Shown: positions 52,125 to 61,297, counted from the stretch's first letter. The stretch: DNA of 64,000 bases from Rhodobacterales bacterium (GCA_026400355.1 JAPLPE010000018.1:1-64000); one strand, 5' to 3'. Made by a program: numbers and translations. Notes: generated by a model from the sequence alone, not told the origin.

Positions 52125-52823
52125 TCACTCTGCCGAATTGTCGGCAGAACTGTCTTTGTGTGCGGCCGGTTTACCGGTCTTGGGTCGTCGGTTGAGGAAT
52201 AGAAGATCAAAGTGCATCGCCCGCCTTTCCTTGGGATGGCGCCATCCTGACTCTACCTCTGCCAACACAAAGCGCCGTTTTCGCATCCAGAGGATCGCGT
52301 CGGGCACAGTCCATTCGCCTTCGTAAACGGCGGTTACCGCGACCTCCATGCGAACGGCCCTGATCCGAGGCAGCCAGGCAGTGATGCCTGCCATAACGTT
52401 GCGCTCATAGCCCTGACAGTCGAGCTTGAGGAAGATTCTGTCGTCGGGACCGGCAATGCGGGGCAGGATCGTGTCGAGCGTTAAGACGTCAACGGTTTCT
52501 TCGTGAACGGTTCCGACCTTGGGGTGAATGCGTTCGAAAACCGGTGTCGCCTTTCGGATGGACGAGGAGACGCGGTCCTGTGAGACCTTGATGACCGTCT
52601 GGCCATCCGTGTCGCCGATTGCAGCGCGATGGGTATTCCAGCCTTCATAATTGGCCGCAGTGGCGGTCAGCTTTTCGTATACATCCGATATCGGTTCAAA
52701 AGACTCGATGCGGCCATTGTAACCAACCTGGCGGAGATAATAGCCAGTTTGTCCGATGTTTGCGCCCACATCGACGTAAAGCGAGATGTTCTCTCGTTTG
52801 AAATAGCGGGCTTCAGTCAACAT
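52125..52823 (-). CDS. FkbM-family methyltransferase
   Basis: A 232-residue SAM-dependent methyltransferase. Motif I is LYVDVGANIGQTGYYL, followed by ESFEPISDVYEKL and the family's DTILP...DRIFLKLDCQGYERNVMAG signature. Such enzymes often O-methylate sugars in surface polysaccharides. The motif I position only 15 residues from the start is close to the minimum, so the N-terminus could be slightly shortened. It ends 2 bases from the convergent DUF4864 gene. Confidence 0.85.
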   Translation of the reverse strand: MLTEARYFKRENISLYVDVGANIGQTGYYLRQVGYNGRIESFEPISDVYEKLTATAANYEGWNTHRAAIGDTDGQTVIKVSQDRVSSSIRKATPVFERIHPKVGTVHEETVDVLTLDTILPRIAGPDDRIFLKLDCQGYERNVMAGITAWLPRIRAVRMEVAVTAVYEGEWTVPDAILWMRKRRFVLAEVESGWRHPKERRAMHFDLLFLNRRPKTGKPAAHKDSSADNSAE

Positions 52824-53048
52824 TCGTCAGGAAAGATGGTGCTATTGGTCTTTCTGTCAAGTCCCGCTGTTGCGCGAGGGCGGGTCGCTCCGTGACGGTG
52901 GGCCAAATCCTTGTTCATTCCTGACGCCTAGGTCTGGGCGCTGCCGGGCGGGTGACTGCCGGGGCGCGCGTGGATGTGGCGGGCGGGGTGTGGGTCGGGC
53001 GGCGCTTTGGCGCGCCAAGCCCCGTCCGCCTTGCGGAAAGGGGATTTC

Positions 53049-55337
53049 ATGAACAAGGCAATCACTGACGGGCTGGTCCTGATGCCGCCGCCCTTTGCGA
53101 GCGGGCTTTCAGTCTGGTCGAGCGGCGACGGAACGCCGGGATCGGATACCTATGCTGGTGCTGGCGGCGGCGTTTACGTCCCGGCCGATCAGGACTTTGC
53201 AGGCTGTCTGGAGATCCTGAAATCCGCAAGCACCCAGAAGCTGCGCTATATGGGCGAGACGACGATCCTGCCGGGCTGTTATCTGCAGGTGACGGCGCGG
53301 GTGAAGGCGATTGCAGGCGCACTGCCTGCGGTGCGGATCGCCGGTTATCCGGCCAATTCGGCGGGCGCGCAGGTGGGCGGGTTGACCACGGTCGGGCCGT
53401 CGAAGCAACTGACCACCTATGGACAGGTTGTCGAGGTGACGGCGATCATCGGCACCGGACAGCGGACCGGGGTCAACATGGTCTGGAACGGGGCGATCTA
53501 TGGCCATCTGGGGCTGGACCTTACCGGGCCGAATGGCGGGCTGGTGAGGATTGATGACATCCGGATCGAGGATGTCACGAGCGTGTTCATCCGGGATATG
53601 ATGGCGCAGGTGGATGTGCGCGATTACGGCGCAAAGGGTAACGGTACCACCAATGATGCGGCGGCCTTCGTGGCGGCGGATGCGGCGGCGAACGGGCGCG
53701 AGGTTCTGGTGTCGAAAGGCACCTATTACCTGAACGGCGATGTGACCTTTACCAACCGGGTGCGGTTCGAGGGGACGGTTGACGTGCCCACGGACAAGCG
53801 GTTCATCCTGCAGAAGAACTTTGACCTTGCCACCTATATCGATGCCTTTGGCAACGAGGAGACGGCGTTCAAGAAGGCCTGGCAGGCGCTGTTGAACTTT
53901 TCCGACCACGACAGTCTGGATCTGTCGGGGCGGCGTATCGGACTGTCGGCGCCGGTCGACATGCAGGCGGCGGACCCAGGCAAGACGACCTTTGCCACAA
54001 GGCGGATCATCCGGAACGGGCAGTTCCAGCCGATTGACGGGACCGCCTGGAGCGATGCGGTTGTCACCAGTGCAGGCACCTATTCCACGAGTTCGCCAAC
54101 GACACTGACCAATGTGGCCAACATCGCCAACATCAAGGTCGGCAGTCTTGTCACGGGAAATGGCGTGGGCCGCGAGATCTATGTCCAGGAGGTGAATGTG
54201 GCGCAGCAACGCCTCACGCTGAGCGCCGAGCTTTATGATGCGGCAGGCACGCAGACCTACACCTTCCGGCGGTTCAAATACATGCTGGATTTCTCGGGCT
54301 ACGACGACCTGTCGCAGATTTCCATGTCGGAGATCGAGTTTCAGGGAAATGGCGTCGCCAGTTGTGTGATGCTGCCGCCTTCAGGGTCGATCATCCAGTT
54401 CCGGGACTGCTATTTCACAAAGCCCAAGGACCGGGGGATCACCTCGATCGGAGGGGGTTGTCAGGGGATGATGATCGACCGCTGCCAGTTCCTGTCGAAC
54501 GAGCAGTCGGTGAATGTCGAGGACCGCAAGACCATTGCGATCAATGCCAACGCCAATGATGTGAAGATCCGCAACAGCCGGATCGTGATGTTCAAGCATT
54601 TTGCGGTGCTGGGCGGGGGTGGGACGGTCCTGACGGGCAATCACTGGTTTCTGGGCGACAGCAGCACTGATGGGGTGCGCAAGGGGGGGCTGGTCATCAC
54701 ATCGCCTAATCCCAAGACTATCATCACCGGCAACTACATCGACAACAATTTCATCGAATGGACAAACGAGCATGACGCGACGCCCAACATGTCTTCGCAG
54801 TTCAGTTTCGGTGCGCTGACGATCACGGGGAATGTCTTTACCGCCAATGACGTGGCCCCATGGTTCACGTGGATTGTGGTCAAGCCCTATGGGACTGGGC
54901 ATTTCATCAACGGGTTCAGTGCGACGGGCAATGTGTTCCGGACGGTCAACGGCAACATCAGCCGGGTCGAGAAGGTGGACACGACCTTTGCGGATCTGGA
55001 TTACAGCCGGATGCGCAACATCACCTTTGCCGGGAATACCTTTAACGGGATCGACACGGAAACAAGCAATCCGCTGTATGTGCAGCATGTGCAGGCGACT
55101 GAAAGCAAGACATGGACGGCGGCCACATCGGGAAAGCTGCCGTTCGGAGGCTGGGCGCGGTTTGTCGAAAGTGTCACGCCGGATGGAAAACTGGTGAATG
55201 CGTCGAATGCGGCGGTCTATGAGGCACCCTATACCGAGACCGAGCTGGGGTCGTCCCGGACGCAGTTCCGCATGGTTTTCGGCACGGCCGTGTCGGGGAC
55301 GGTGCTGGCGGCGGTGCGGATGGATAATCCGGTCTGA
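53049..55337 (+). CDS. Right-handed beta-helix spike-like protein (pectate lyase 3/GH28-related)
   Basis: A 762-residue protein without signal peptide. An N-terminal carbohydrate-binding-like jelly-roll (residues 1-190) is followed by VRDYGAKGNGTTNDAAAFVAAD, the entry motif of pectate-lyase-3/GH28-type beta-helices used by phage and gene-transfer-agent tail or head spikes, then a long parallel-helix region (SGYDDLSQISMSEIEFQG, ITGNYIDNNFIEW, ITFAGNTFNGID) and a C-terminal domain. ATG 53049 has a GGAAAGG site. It may be a receptor-binding spike encoded away from its particle genes; enzymatic activity is not shown. Confidence 0.7.
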   Translation: MNKAITDGLVLMPPPFASGLSVWSSGDGTPGSDTYAGAGGGVYVPADQDFAGCLEILKSASTQKLRYMGETTILPGCYLQVTARVKAIAGALPAVRIAGYPANSAGAQVGGLTTVGPSKQLTTYGQVVEVTAIIGTGQRTGVNMVWNGAIYGHLGLDLTGPNGGLVRIDDIRIEDVTSVFIRDMMAQVDVRDYGAKGNGTTNDAAAFVAADAAANGREVLVSKGTYYLNGDVTFTNRVRFEGTVDVPTDKRFILQKNFDLATYIDAFGNEETAFKKAWQALLNFSDHDSLDLSGRRIGLSAPVDMQAADPGKTTFATRRIIRNGQFQPIDGTAWSDAVVTSAGTYSTSSPTTLTNVANIANIKVGSLVTGNGVGREIYVQEVNVAQQRLTLSAELYDAAGTQTYTFRRFKYMLDFSGYDDLSQISMSEIEFQGNGVASCVMLPPSGSIIQFRDCYFTKPKDRGITSIGGGCQGMMIDRCQFLSNEQSVNVEDRKTIAINANANDVKIRNSRIVMFKHFAVLGGGGTVLTGNHWFLGDSSTDGVRKGGLVITSPNPKTIITGNYIDNNFIEWTNEHDATPNMSSQFSFGALTITGNVFTANDVAPWFTWIVVKPYGTGHFINGFSATGNVFRTVNGNISRVEKVDTTFADLDYSRMRNITFAGNTFNGIDTETSNPLYVQHVQATESKTWTAATSGKLPFGGWARFVESVTPDGKLVNASNAAVYEAPYTETELGSSRTQFRMVFGTAVSGTVLAAVRMDNPV

Positions 55338-55357
55338 TCTGGCTGGGACACTTTGGA

Positions 55358-55385
55358 CAAAAGGGCACTTGCGGGTGCCCTTTTG
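55358..55385 (+). terminator. Intrinsic terminator after the spike-like gene
   Basis: A perfect 11-bp stem CAAAAGGGCAC / GTGCCCTTTTG with a 6-base loop, followed by CGTTG, 20 bases after the stop codon. The T run forms part of the 3' arm. Confidence 0.8.
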
Positions 55386-55582
55386 CGTTGGGGCGCTTGG
55401 TGATTGCCTTAGTTTTGGGCAGACCCGCGTTCTCCCGGACGGGAAAGCGGCCGAGGATGCGGTCACCTGTGGCATTGTCCAGGGCAGTCTTTGCATGATG
55501 GGAGCGGAGTTTTCCGGGAGTACGGGCCATAACGCTGCAGACGATCCCTGAGGGGCAGACCGAACCCGCCCAGCCACGGGCT

Positions 55583-56365
55583 GTGGGGGAGTTGCGGCTG
55601 AAGGTTGCGGTGCGCGACGGGGCCACGCGGATTTCAGGCTTGCGGCAGCAGGGATCGCTCAAGGCATTGTTCCCGCATGGGGCGGGGCCCGCGCTTGAGG
55701 CCGTGTTTCTGAACACGGCGGGCGGGCTGACCGGGGGCGACCGGATGCGGATCGCTGCCGAGGTGGGGCCGGGGGCACGGGTTGTGATTTCGTCCCAGGC
55801 GGCGGAGCGGGCCTACCGGGCACGGGGGCCGGTGCCGGCGCGGGTGCAGGTGACGCTGGATGTGGCGGCAGGGGGCCGGGTGGACTGGCTGCCGCAGGAG
55901 ACGATCCTGTTTGACGGGGCAGCGCTGGAACGGCGGTTGGTGGTGGATCTGGGGACGGGTGCACGGGCGCTGATCGTGGAGTCGGCCATTCTGGGCCGCG
56001 AGGCGATGGGCGAGACGGTGCGGCAATTGCGCCTGTCGGACCGGTGGGAAATCCGGCAGGCGGGGCGGATCGTCTTTGCCGATGCGCTGCGGTTCGGCGG
56101 CGATGCGGCGGCGCTGATGGCATGGCCGGGCATCGGCAGTGGGGCACGAGCCTGGGCCGGGCTGATCTTTGCCGGGCCGGATACGGCGGGCTTTCTGGAC
56201 CCGGTGCGGGCCTTGCTGCCTTCGACCGCCGGTGCGAGCCTTGTGCGCGAGGGCATTCTTTTCGTGCGGATTCTGGCGCAGGACGGGTTTGTGCTGCGCC
56301 AGTCGCTTATTCCCGTGATCGAGCGCCTGTCGGGCGCTGCACTTCCCAAAGTCTGGAGACTGTGA
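55583..56365 (+). CDS. ureD: Urease accessory protein UreD
   Basis: A 260-residue (from GTG 55583) urease maturation factor that, with UreF and UreG, delivers nickel to the apo-urease. Family motifs are [49 protein letters not shown] and [10 protein letters not shown]. Family-like coding continues upstream of this GTG ([20 protein letters not shown]) back to an ATA at 55529 that has a GGGAG site 8 bases before it, so the true start may be that ATA. First gene of ureD-ureA-ureB. Confidence 0.92.
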   Translation: MGELRLKVAVRDGATRISGLRQQGSLKALFPHGAGPALEAVFLNTAGGLTGGDRMRIAAEVGPGARVVISSQAAERAYRARGPVPARVQVTLDVAAGGRVDWLPQETILFDGAALERRLVVDLGTGARALIVESAILGREAMGETVRQLRLSDRWEIRQAGRIVFADALRFGGDAAALMAWPGIGSGARAWAGLIFAGPDTAGFLDPVRALLPSTAGASLVREGILFVRILAQDGFVLRQSLIPVIERLSGAALPKVWRL

Positions 56366-56369
56366 ACCG

Positions 56370-56672
56370 ATGCAACTGACCCCCCGCGAAAAGGACAAGC
56401 TGTTGATCGCGATGGCCGCCGAGGTGGCCCGTAAGCGGTTGGCGCGTGGCGTGAAGCTGAATTACCCCGAGGCGATCGCATTGATCACCGATTTCGTGGT
56501 CGAAGGCGCGCGCGACGGGCGGTCGGTGGCCGACATGATGGAGGCGGGCGCCCATGTGGTGACGCGGGCAATGTGCATGGAGGGCGTGCCCGAGATGATC
56601 CATGACGTGCAGGTCGAGGCGACGTTCCCGGACGGGACGAAGCTTGTCACGGTGCACGAGCCGATACGCTGA
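56370..56672 (+). CDS. ureA: Urease gamma subunit
   Basis: A 100-residue structural subunit. The whole length matches the family: [60 protein letters not shown] and the C-terminal [13 protein letters not shown]. It starts 4 bases after ureD. It would assemble with UreB and the catalytic UreC, but ureC is not in this window. Confidence 0.97.
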   Translation: MQLTPREKDKLLIAMAAEVARKRLARGVKLNYPEAIALITDFVVEGARDGRSVADMMEAGAHVVTRAMCMEGVPEMIHDVQVEATFPDGTKLVTVHEPIR

Positions 56673-56681
56673 GCGGGAGGG

Positions 56682-56993
56682 ATGGCAATGATTCCAGGTG
56701 AAGTGATCGTGGCTGAGGGCCAGATCGAGTTGAACAAGGGGCGGACGCAGGTGGTGGTCATGGTGGCCAATACGGGCGACCGGCCGGTGCAGGTGGGATC
56801 GCATTACCATTTCGCGGAAACCAATCCGGCGCTGGACTTTGACCGGGCGGCGACGCGGGGGATGCGGCTGGATATAGCTGCCGGAACTGCGGTGCGGTTC
56901 GAGCCAGGCCAGCGGCGGGAGGTGAAGCTGATCCCGCTGAGCGGGGAGCGGACGGTTTACGGGTTTAACGGGAAGGTCATGGGCGGGCTTTGA
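56682..56993 (+). CDS. ureB: Urease beta subunit
   Basis: A 103-residue structural subunit with [15 protein letters not shown], the conserved [22 protein letters not shown] block, [18 protein letters not shown] and [12 protein letters not shown]. Nine bases separate it from ureA. A terminator-like hairpin follows it directly, where ureC would be expected. Confidence 0.97.
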   Translation: MAMIPGEVIVAEGQIELNKGRTQVVVMVANTGDRPVQVGSHYHFAETNPALDFDRAATRGMRLDIAAGTAVRFEPGQRREVKLIPLSGERTVYGFNGKVMGGL

Positions 56994-57002
56994 TCCCGGT
57001 CT

Positions 57003-57025
57003 ACGCTGCGTTGCAGCGTGATTTT
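57003..57025 (+). terminator. Intrinsic terminator after ureB
   Basis: ACGCTGC-GTT-GCAGCGT, a perfect 7-bp hairpin, followed by GATTTTAC, begins 10 bases after the ureB stop. It suggests that the urease transcript ends here. Confidence 0.65.
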
Positions 57026-57075
57026 ACTAGGCATGTGCTGCAAAGCGGCGCAAGGTGACAGGTGAAGCTCCTGAA

Positions 57076-57384
57076 ATGAATCGGACCCGAGCGATGATGA
57101 CGACTTCCTTACTGCGGAGCACGATGGCCTTCTGGACGCTGATGGCCGAGACTCAGACGGTCATGACTCTGCGGATCATGGGGATGGCGGGGCTTTGGCC
57201 GGTGCATCCGGACGAGAATGAACGTATGGTGGCCGAGAAGGGGCCGGCCTTTGCCCGCGCGATGATGGCGGGGTCGATGGCTGCGATGCGCGGGGAGAGC
57301 CCGGACCGAGTCGCCATGGCGGCGATGCGGCCGTTGGGGCGCAAAACGCGGGCGAATGTGAAGCGGCTGACGCGCGGGGGGTGA
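57076..57384 (+). CDS. Small Met-rich protein, 'antifreeze protein'-like family
   Basis: A 102-residue amphipathic, Met-rich helical protein (LRSTMAFWTLMAETQTVMTLRIMGMAGLWPV, then RMVAEKGPAFARAMMAGSMAAM and a basic RKTRANVKRLTR tail). Similar proteins in Rhodobacteraceae databases are labelled 'antifreeze protein', a name without functional support; they resemble granule-associated (phasin-like) helices. ATG 57076 is used; GTG 57055 and ATG 57094 are possible. It lies after the ureB terminator. Confidence 0.6.
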   Translation: MNRTRAMMTTSLLRSTMAFWTLMAETQTVMTLRIMGMAGLWPVHPDENERMVAEKGPAFARAMMAGSMAAMRGESPDRVAMAAMRPLGRKTRANVKRLTRGG

Positions 57385-57409
57385 GCGCGGGGCGGTGACG
57401 CGGGCGGTT

Positions 57410-58270
57410 TCACCGGATCTCTTGCCGTAGTTTTTCGAGATGGGCCGGGAAGGCGCGGGCCGAGATATCAGCTTCGCGGACAAGGTTGTCGAAATGGCGG
57501 CGGATGGCCTGGATGCGTTCGGTGTCGCGGAAGGCGAGGTAGTTGCGGCCGAGGTAGAGCACGGCGAGGAGCGGGCCGAAAACGGTGACGGGGGCCGAAT
57601 AGAGGCGACGGGCGTCGAAGAGGACCACGCGGAGCGTGGGGTAAAGTTGGTCGTGGAGCGCGAGGAAGAAGTCGATCTGCCTCAGGCGGATGTCGGCTGA
57701 GAGACCCGCATAGTAGCCTTCGGCGCGAGCGAAGCTGCCCAGTTCATGTACGGGCATCGCCATTTCATAATCTGACCGGCCCTGCCGCATCCAGGTGAGG
57801 CGGTCGTGGCTGGCGTTCATCGCCTGTTCGGTGGTGCGGCCGAGCGAGGGTTCGTATTCCCAGCGGAGCATTTCCGGCGTCTTGAGCATGTCGGGCAGGG
57901 CGGCAGGGACGTGGCGGATCTTGTAGCCGGCGGCCTCTTGGTGCCAGGCAAAGATCTGTTCGTCGACGAGGGCGCGGGGGGCCTCGGTCATCGACATGGC
58001 GGCGGCGATGAGGTCGGCGGCGCGTTCGGGGCGGGCGGAGAGACCGAGGAGCCAGTCTGAGGAGACTCCGAGGGCCGAGGCGCATTCACCGACGATCTGG
58101 GCGTTAGGCAGGCGGGCACTGTCGGTGGCAAGGAGTTGGGAGACGGTGGAGCGGTCAGCGCCGATATGGCGGGCGACATCGGCCTGCGACAGGCCGCTTT
58201 GCGCCATGGCTGCCGAAAGGCGGGTGCGGAAGATGAGGGCGCGGTCGCGTTTGTCAGTTTTGGGCTGCAT
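57410..58270 (-). CDS. XRE-type transcriptional regulator
   Basis: A 286-residue protein with an N-terminal Cro/CI-type HTH (MAQSGLSQADVARHIGADRSTVSQLLA) and a large C-terminal domain (residues 90-286) of unrecognised type containing FAWHQEAAGYKIRHVPAALPDMLK and VLFDARRLYSAPVTVFGPLLAVLYLGRNYLAF. Divergent from the desaturase gene, with an FNR-like box between them. It may autoregulate and control the desaturase; inference. Confidence 0.8.
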   Translation of the reverse strand: MQPKTDKRDRALIFRTRLSAAMAQSGLSQADVARHIGADRSTVSQLLATDSARLPNAQIVGECASALGVSSDWLLGLSARPERAADLIAAAMSMTEAPRALVDEQIFAWHQEAAGYKIRHVPAALPDMLKTPEMLRWEYEPSLGRTTEQAMNASHDRLTWMRQGRSDYEMAMPVHELGSFARAEGYYAGLSADIRLRQIDFFLALHDQLYPTLRVVLFDARRLYSAPVTVFGPLLAVLYLGRNYLAFRDTERIQAIRRHFDNLVREADISARAFPAHLEKLRQEIR

Positions 58271-58272
58271 TG

Positions 58273-58286
58273 GTGATTTTTATCAA
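58273..58286. promoter_or_regulatory. Near-consensus FNR/FnrL-type box
   Basis: GTGAT-TTTT-ATCAA matches the FNR consensus at nine of ten positions. It abuts the start of the XRE regulator and lies about 110 bases before the desaturase, so it could repress the former or act at a distance on the latter. Confidence 0.4.
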
Positions 58287-58392
58287 CGATGGTGGATTTA
58301 TGTTGCCTAGATACGCCGTGCCGCAGCGACTGGGCAAGTGTTAGCGTTCTTGCCAGTTCCGCCGGGGAAGGCGGGCAGGGAACGGCGGGACA

Positions 58393-59319
58393 ATGGCGGG
58401 CAATGAGCATGCGGGCGCGGTGGATGCGCGCAATGTGACCCTGGCCGTGGAATGGCCGACGGTGGCGTTGCTGGCAGCGTGTTACGGGGTCTGGATTTTC
58501 GGTATCTTCGTGCTGGCAGAGTGGTCGCTGTGGCTGGCCGTGCCGTTGGTTGCGATGGCGGTCGCGCAGCATTCGTCGTTGACGCATGAGGCGATCCACG
58601 GGCATCCGACGCGGTATGAGGCGGTCAATGCGCTGCTGCTGATCCTGCCGCTGACCCTGTGGGTTCCCTATCTCAGGTTCAAGGATCAGCATCTGGCGCA
58701 TCACCATGATGAAATCCTGACCGATCCCTATGACGATCCGGAGTCCAACTATATGGACCCTGCCATCTGGGACCGGTTGCCGGGCTGGGCGCAGATGATC
58801 CTACGGGTCAACAATACGCTGGCCGGGCGGATCGTGATCGGGCCGCTGGTGGGTCTGTTCTTTTTCTTGCGGGGCGATCTGGCCCTGATCCGGGCGGGGG
58901 ACCCGCGGGTTCTGAAGGGTTGGCTTTTGCATCTGGGGCCGCTGGCCGTCACGCTCTGGATCGTGGCGCTGTCGCCGATGCCAGTCTGGGCCTATCTTCT
59001 GGCGGTCCATTTCGGGCTGGGGCTGCTCAAGATCCGGACGTTTCTGGAACACCGGGCGCATGAGAAGGCGCGTGGGCGGACGGTGGTGATCGAGGATCGC
59101 GGGCCGCTTTCGGTGCTGTTTCTGAACAATAACTTCCATGTCGTGCATCACATGCATCCCAAGGTGGCGTGGTATCGCCTGCCGGGAATCTATGCGGCGC
59201 GGTCGGAGCACTATCTGTCGCGGAACGACGGCTACCGGTATCGCAGCTATGCCGAGGTGTTCCGGTCCTATTTATGGAAAGCGAAAGACCCGGTTCCGCA
59301 TCCGTTGTGGCGGAAATAG
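58393..59319 (+). CDS. Membrane fatty acid desaturase family protein
   Basis: A 308-residue membrane di-iron oxygenase. Three His boxes are present: HEAIHGH (near residue 66), HLAHHHD (near 100) and HVVHHMH (near 245), with four membrane segments between them. Members introduce double bonds into acyl chains or hydroxylate carotenoid-like substrates using O2. It is monocistronic, divergent from an XRE regulator. The substrate is not predictable; a beta-carotene ketolase/hydroxylase-like role is an alternative. Confidence 0.85.
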   Translation: MAGNEHAGAVDARNVTLAVEWPTVALLAACYGVWIFGIFVLAEWSLWLAVPLVAMAVAQHSSLTHEAIHGHPTRYEAVNALLLILPLTLWVPYLRFKDQHLAHHHDEILTDPYDDPESNYMDPAIWDRLPGWAQMILRVNNTLAGRIVIGPLVGLFFFLRGDLALIRAGDPRVLKGWLLHLGPLAVTLWIVALSPMPVWAYLLAVHFGLGLLKIRTFLEHRAHEKARGRTVVIEDRGPLSVLFLNNNFHVVHHMHPKVAWYRLPGIYAARSEHYLSRNDGYRYRSYAEVFRSYLWKAKDPVPHPLWRK

Positions 59320-59365
59320 CGGGCGGCGCATTGTTGTTCCCGTGGCCCGGTGACAGAACGGGGCG

Positions 59366-60268
59366 ATGGATTTGTGGATACCTGTCACGCTGACCGCTGC
59401 CGCGGCCCAGACCCTGCGGTTCGTGCTGCAGAAGAAGCTGTCGTCGACCAAGCTGTCGACGGCCGGGGCCACGTTTGCGCGCTTTGCATATTCGGCGCCG
59501 ATCGCGGCGGTGATGGCGCTTTTGTATTCGCAGCAGTCGGGGCAGCCTTTGCCCGCGATCCCGCCGGTGTTCTGGGCTTATGCGCTGACCGGGGGGGCGG
59601 CGCAGATCATTGCGACGAACGCCTTGGTGGCGCTGTTCCGGGAGCGCAACTTTGCCGTCGGGCTGACGTTCAAGAAGACCGAAGTGCTCATGAGTGTCCT
59701 CGTCGGGATTCTGGTGCTGGGCGAGGGCGTGACGGCCTGGGGCTTTGCAGCGATCTGTCTGGGTCTGGTGGGCGTGTTCCTGTTGTCGGACCCGCCGGGT
59801 GGGACGGGGCGGTGGTATCACCGGATCTGGAACCGGGCGGCGGGGCTGGGTCTTTTGTCGGGGGCGTTTTTTGCCGTGTCGGGGGTGGGGTATCGGGCGG
59901 CGTCGCTGTCACTGGGGAGCGGTGATCCGTTTCAGCGGGCGGTGGTGACACTGGCCTGTGTCACGGCAGTGCAGGTGCTGGCGATGGTGCTGTGGCTGTC
60001 CTGGCGCGAGGCGGGCGAGATTTTGCGCGTGCTGAAGGCGTGGCGAATGGCGTCGGTGGTGGGGCTTGCGTCCTTGGTCGGGTCGACCTGCTGGTTCTGG
60101 GCGTTCACCTTACAGACGGTGGCCTATGTGAATGCGCTGGGGCAGGTCGAGTTGATCTTTGCGCTGACGGCGTCGGTGTTCGTGTTCGGCGAGAAGGTCT
60201 CGGCCCGGGAATGGCAGGGGCTGGCGGTGCTGACGGCGAGTATTCTGGGGCTCGTGCTGGTGACGTAA
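59366..60268 (+). CDS. EamA/DMT-family transporter
   Basis: A 300-residue membrane protein with ten hydrophobic segments in two EamA repeats. The second repeat ends VAYVNALGQVELIFALTASVFVFGEKVSAREWQGLAVLTASILGL, the classic EamA hallmark; the first has KTEVLMSVLVGILVLGEGVTAWGF. It probably exports a small metabolite. It follows the desaturase by 46 bases and may share its transcript. Confidence 0.88.
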   Translation: MDLWIPVTLTAAAAQTLRFVLQKKLSSTKLSTAGATFARFAYSAPIAAVMALLYSQQSGQPLPAIPPVFWAYALTGGAAQIIATNALVALFRERNFAVGLTFKKTEVLMSVLVGILVLGEGVTAWGFAAICLGLVGVFLLSDPPGGTGRWYHRIWNRAAGLGLLSGAFFAVSGVGYRAASLSLGSGDPFQRAVVTLACVTAVQVLAMVLWLSWREAGEILRVLKAWRMASVVGLASLVGSTCWFWAFTLQTVAYVNALGQVELIFALTASVFVFGEKVSAREWQGLAVLTASILGLVLVT

Positions 60269-60299
60269 GGGGGTGCACCCGCCCCAGGTGCGGGTTGTC

Positions 60300-60540
60300 G
60301 CGTGGGGGTGGTGCACCGAAGCGCACCCTACCTTGAATTGACCAAGGCCATCGCCTTTGTCACGCGGTGCGGGTGATGTCGTGCGGCCGGACGTCTTGGC
60401 GTTCGGCCAGCCTTTGCCCCCCGAAGGGCAGGGGCCTTCCCCCGGCGGGGCAGGTGCCATCCTTCTGTGAGACTAACTGGACCGAGGCCGATGGAGAAGG
60501 CGGGGGATGAGCGCGGCGGTGGCTCCACCCGAGCCCCCGC
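60300..60540. repeat. Structured dispersed repeat, copy 2, with terminal palindrome
   Basis: Bases 60337-60537 are the inverse counterpart of 1448-1648. The hairpin GACCAAGGC-CATC-GCCTTTGTC (60340-60361) has arms matching copy 1, and the GGCTCCACCCGAGCC hairpin keeps its stem although loop bases differ. A GGTGCACC...GGGTGCGC-type palindrome (60310-60332) adjoins it. It fills the convergent gap between the EamA gene and the NUDIX gene; no gene is seen in this 320-base stretch. Confidence 0.7.
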
Positions 60541-60588
60541 CGATCCCGCACGGTGGAATGGCACCTTCGGGCAACCAATCAAGCCCGA

Positions 60589-61284
60589 TCAATCGAGGTC
60601 CGGATGCCCCTGCAACCCCAGTCGCATGACGATACGGGCTTCGTCATCGGCGTTCTTGAAGTAAGGGACGGTTTCGGGCGGGGCGGGGTCGTGGAGACGG
60701 GCGGTGAGTTCGGCAAGGACGACCTGGGTGATGAAGGGCAGGTCGAAGCTGCGGGCCTGATCAAGGAGGACCCATTGGAGAAGGCTCAACTCGTCGGCGG
60801 CGCGGGAGAAATCGTCTGGGTCGGTGGCGAGGTGGGCCGCGTCGGCGAGAAAGAAGCGCGCGTCAAAGCGGCGGGGCCGGCCGGAGGGTGTTACGGCGCG
60901 GAAGACGAATTGCAGCGCGCTGGCGTCGGGGCGGTGGCCGGTGGCGGCAAAGCCTGACCAGTCGGGCGGCGCGTCGTACCAGGTGGCGGGCTGGCCGAGG
61001 ATCTGGCCTGTTTCCTCCCACAATTCGCGGATTGCGGCGGTGGCGAGCGCGTGGGGCGCGCGGGGGCTGTCCTGGGCCAGACGGCCAGCACAGAGCGCGG
61101 GCAGGGGCGCGTGAAGGGGGATATGCGCGTCTGCATCGTCAACGGCGCCGCCGGGAAAGACGAATTTCATCGGCATGAAGGCGGCAGTCTGGCCGCGCTG
61201 GCCCATCAGGATGGACGGGCGGGTTGTGCGGTTGCGGACTACGATCACGGTGGCAGCGTCGCGGATCGCGGTCTTGTCGGTCAT
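60589..61284 (-). CDS. NUDIX hydrolase
   Basis: A 231-residue protein with a NUDIX-type core: the box is spread as FPGGAVDDADAH followed by an insertion and ATAAIRELWEETGQILG (RELWEETG being the catalytic helix). This arrangement fits the group related to mammalian NUDT19-like CoA hydrolases. It starts with MTDKTAIRDAATVIVVRN at 61284; a frame to 61407 runs back over the DUF983 gene and is not supported. Thirteen bases after the DUF983 gene; likely one operon. Substrate unknown. Confidence 0.85.
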   Translation of the reverse strand: MTDKTAIRDAATVIVVRNRTTRPSILMGQRGQTAAFMPMKFVFPGGAVDDADAHIPLHAPLPALCAGRLAQDSPRAPHALATAAIRELWEETGQILGQPATWYDAPPDWSGFAATGHRPDASALQFVFRAVTPSGRPRRFDARFFLADAAHLATDPDDFSRAADELSLLQWVLLDQARSFDLPFITQVVLAELTARLHDPAPPETVPYFKNADDEARIVMRLGLQGHPDLD

Positions 61285-61297
61285 TCTGTCCCCACCG

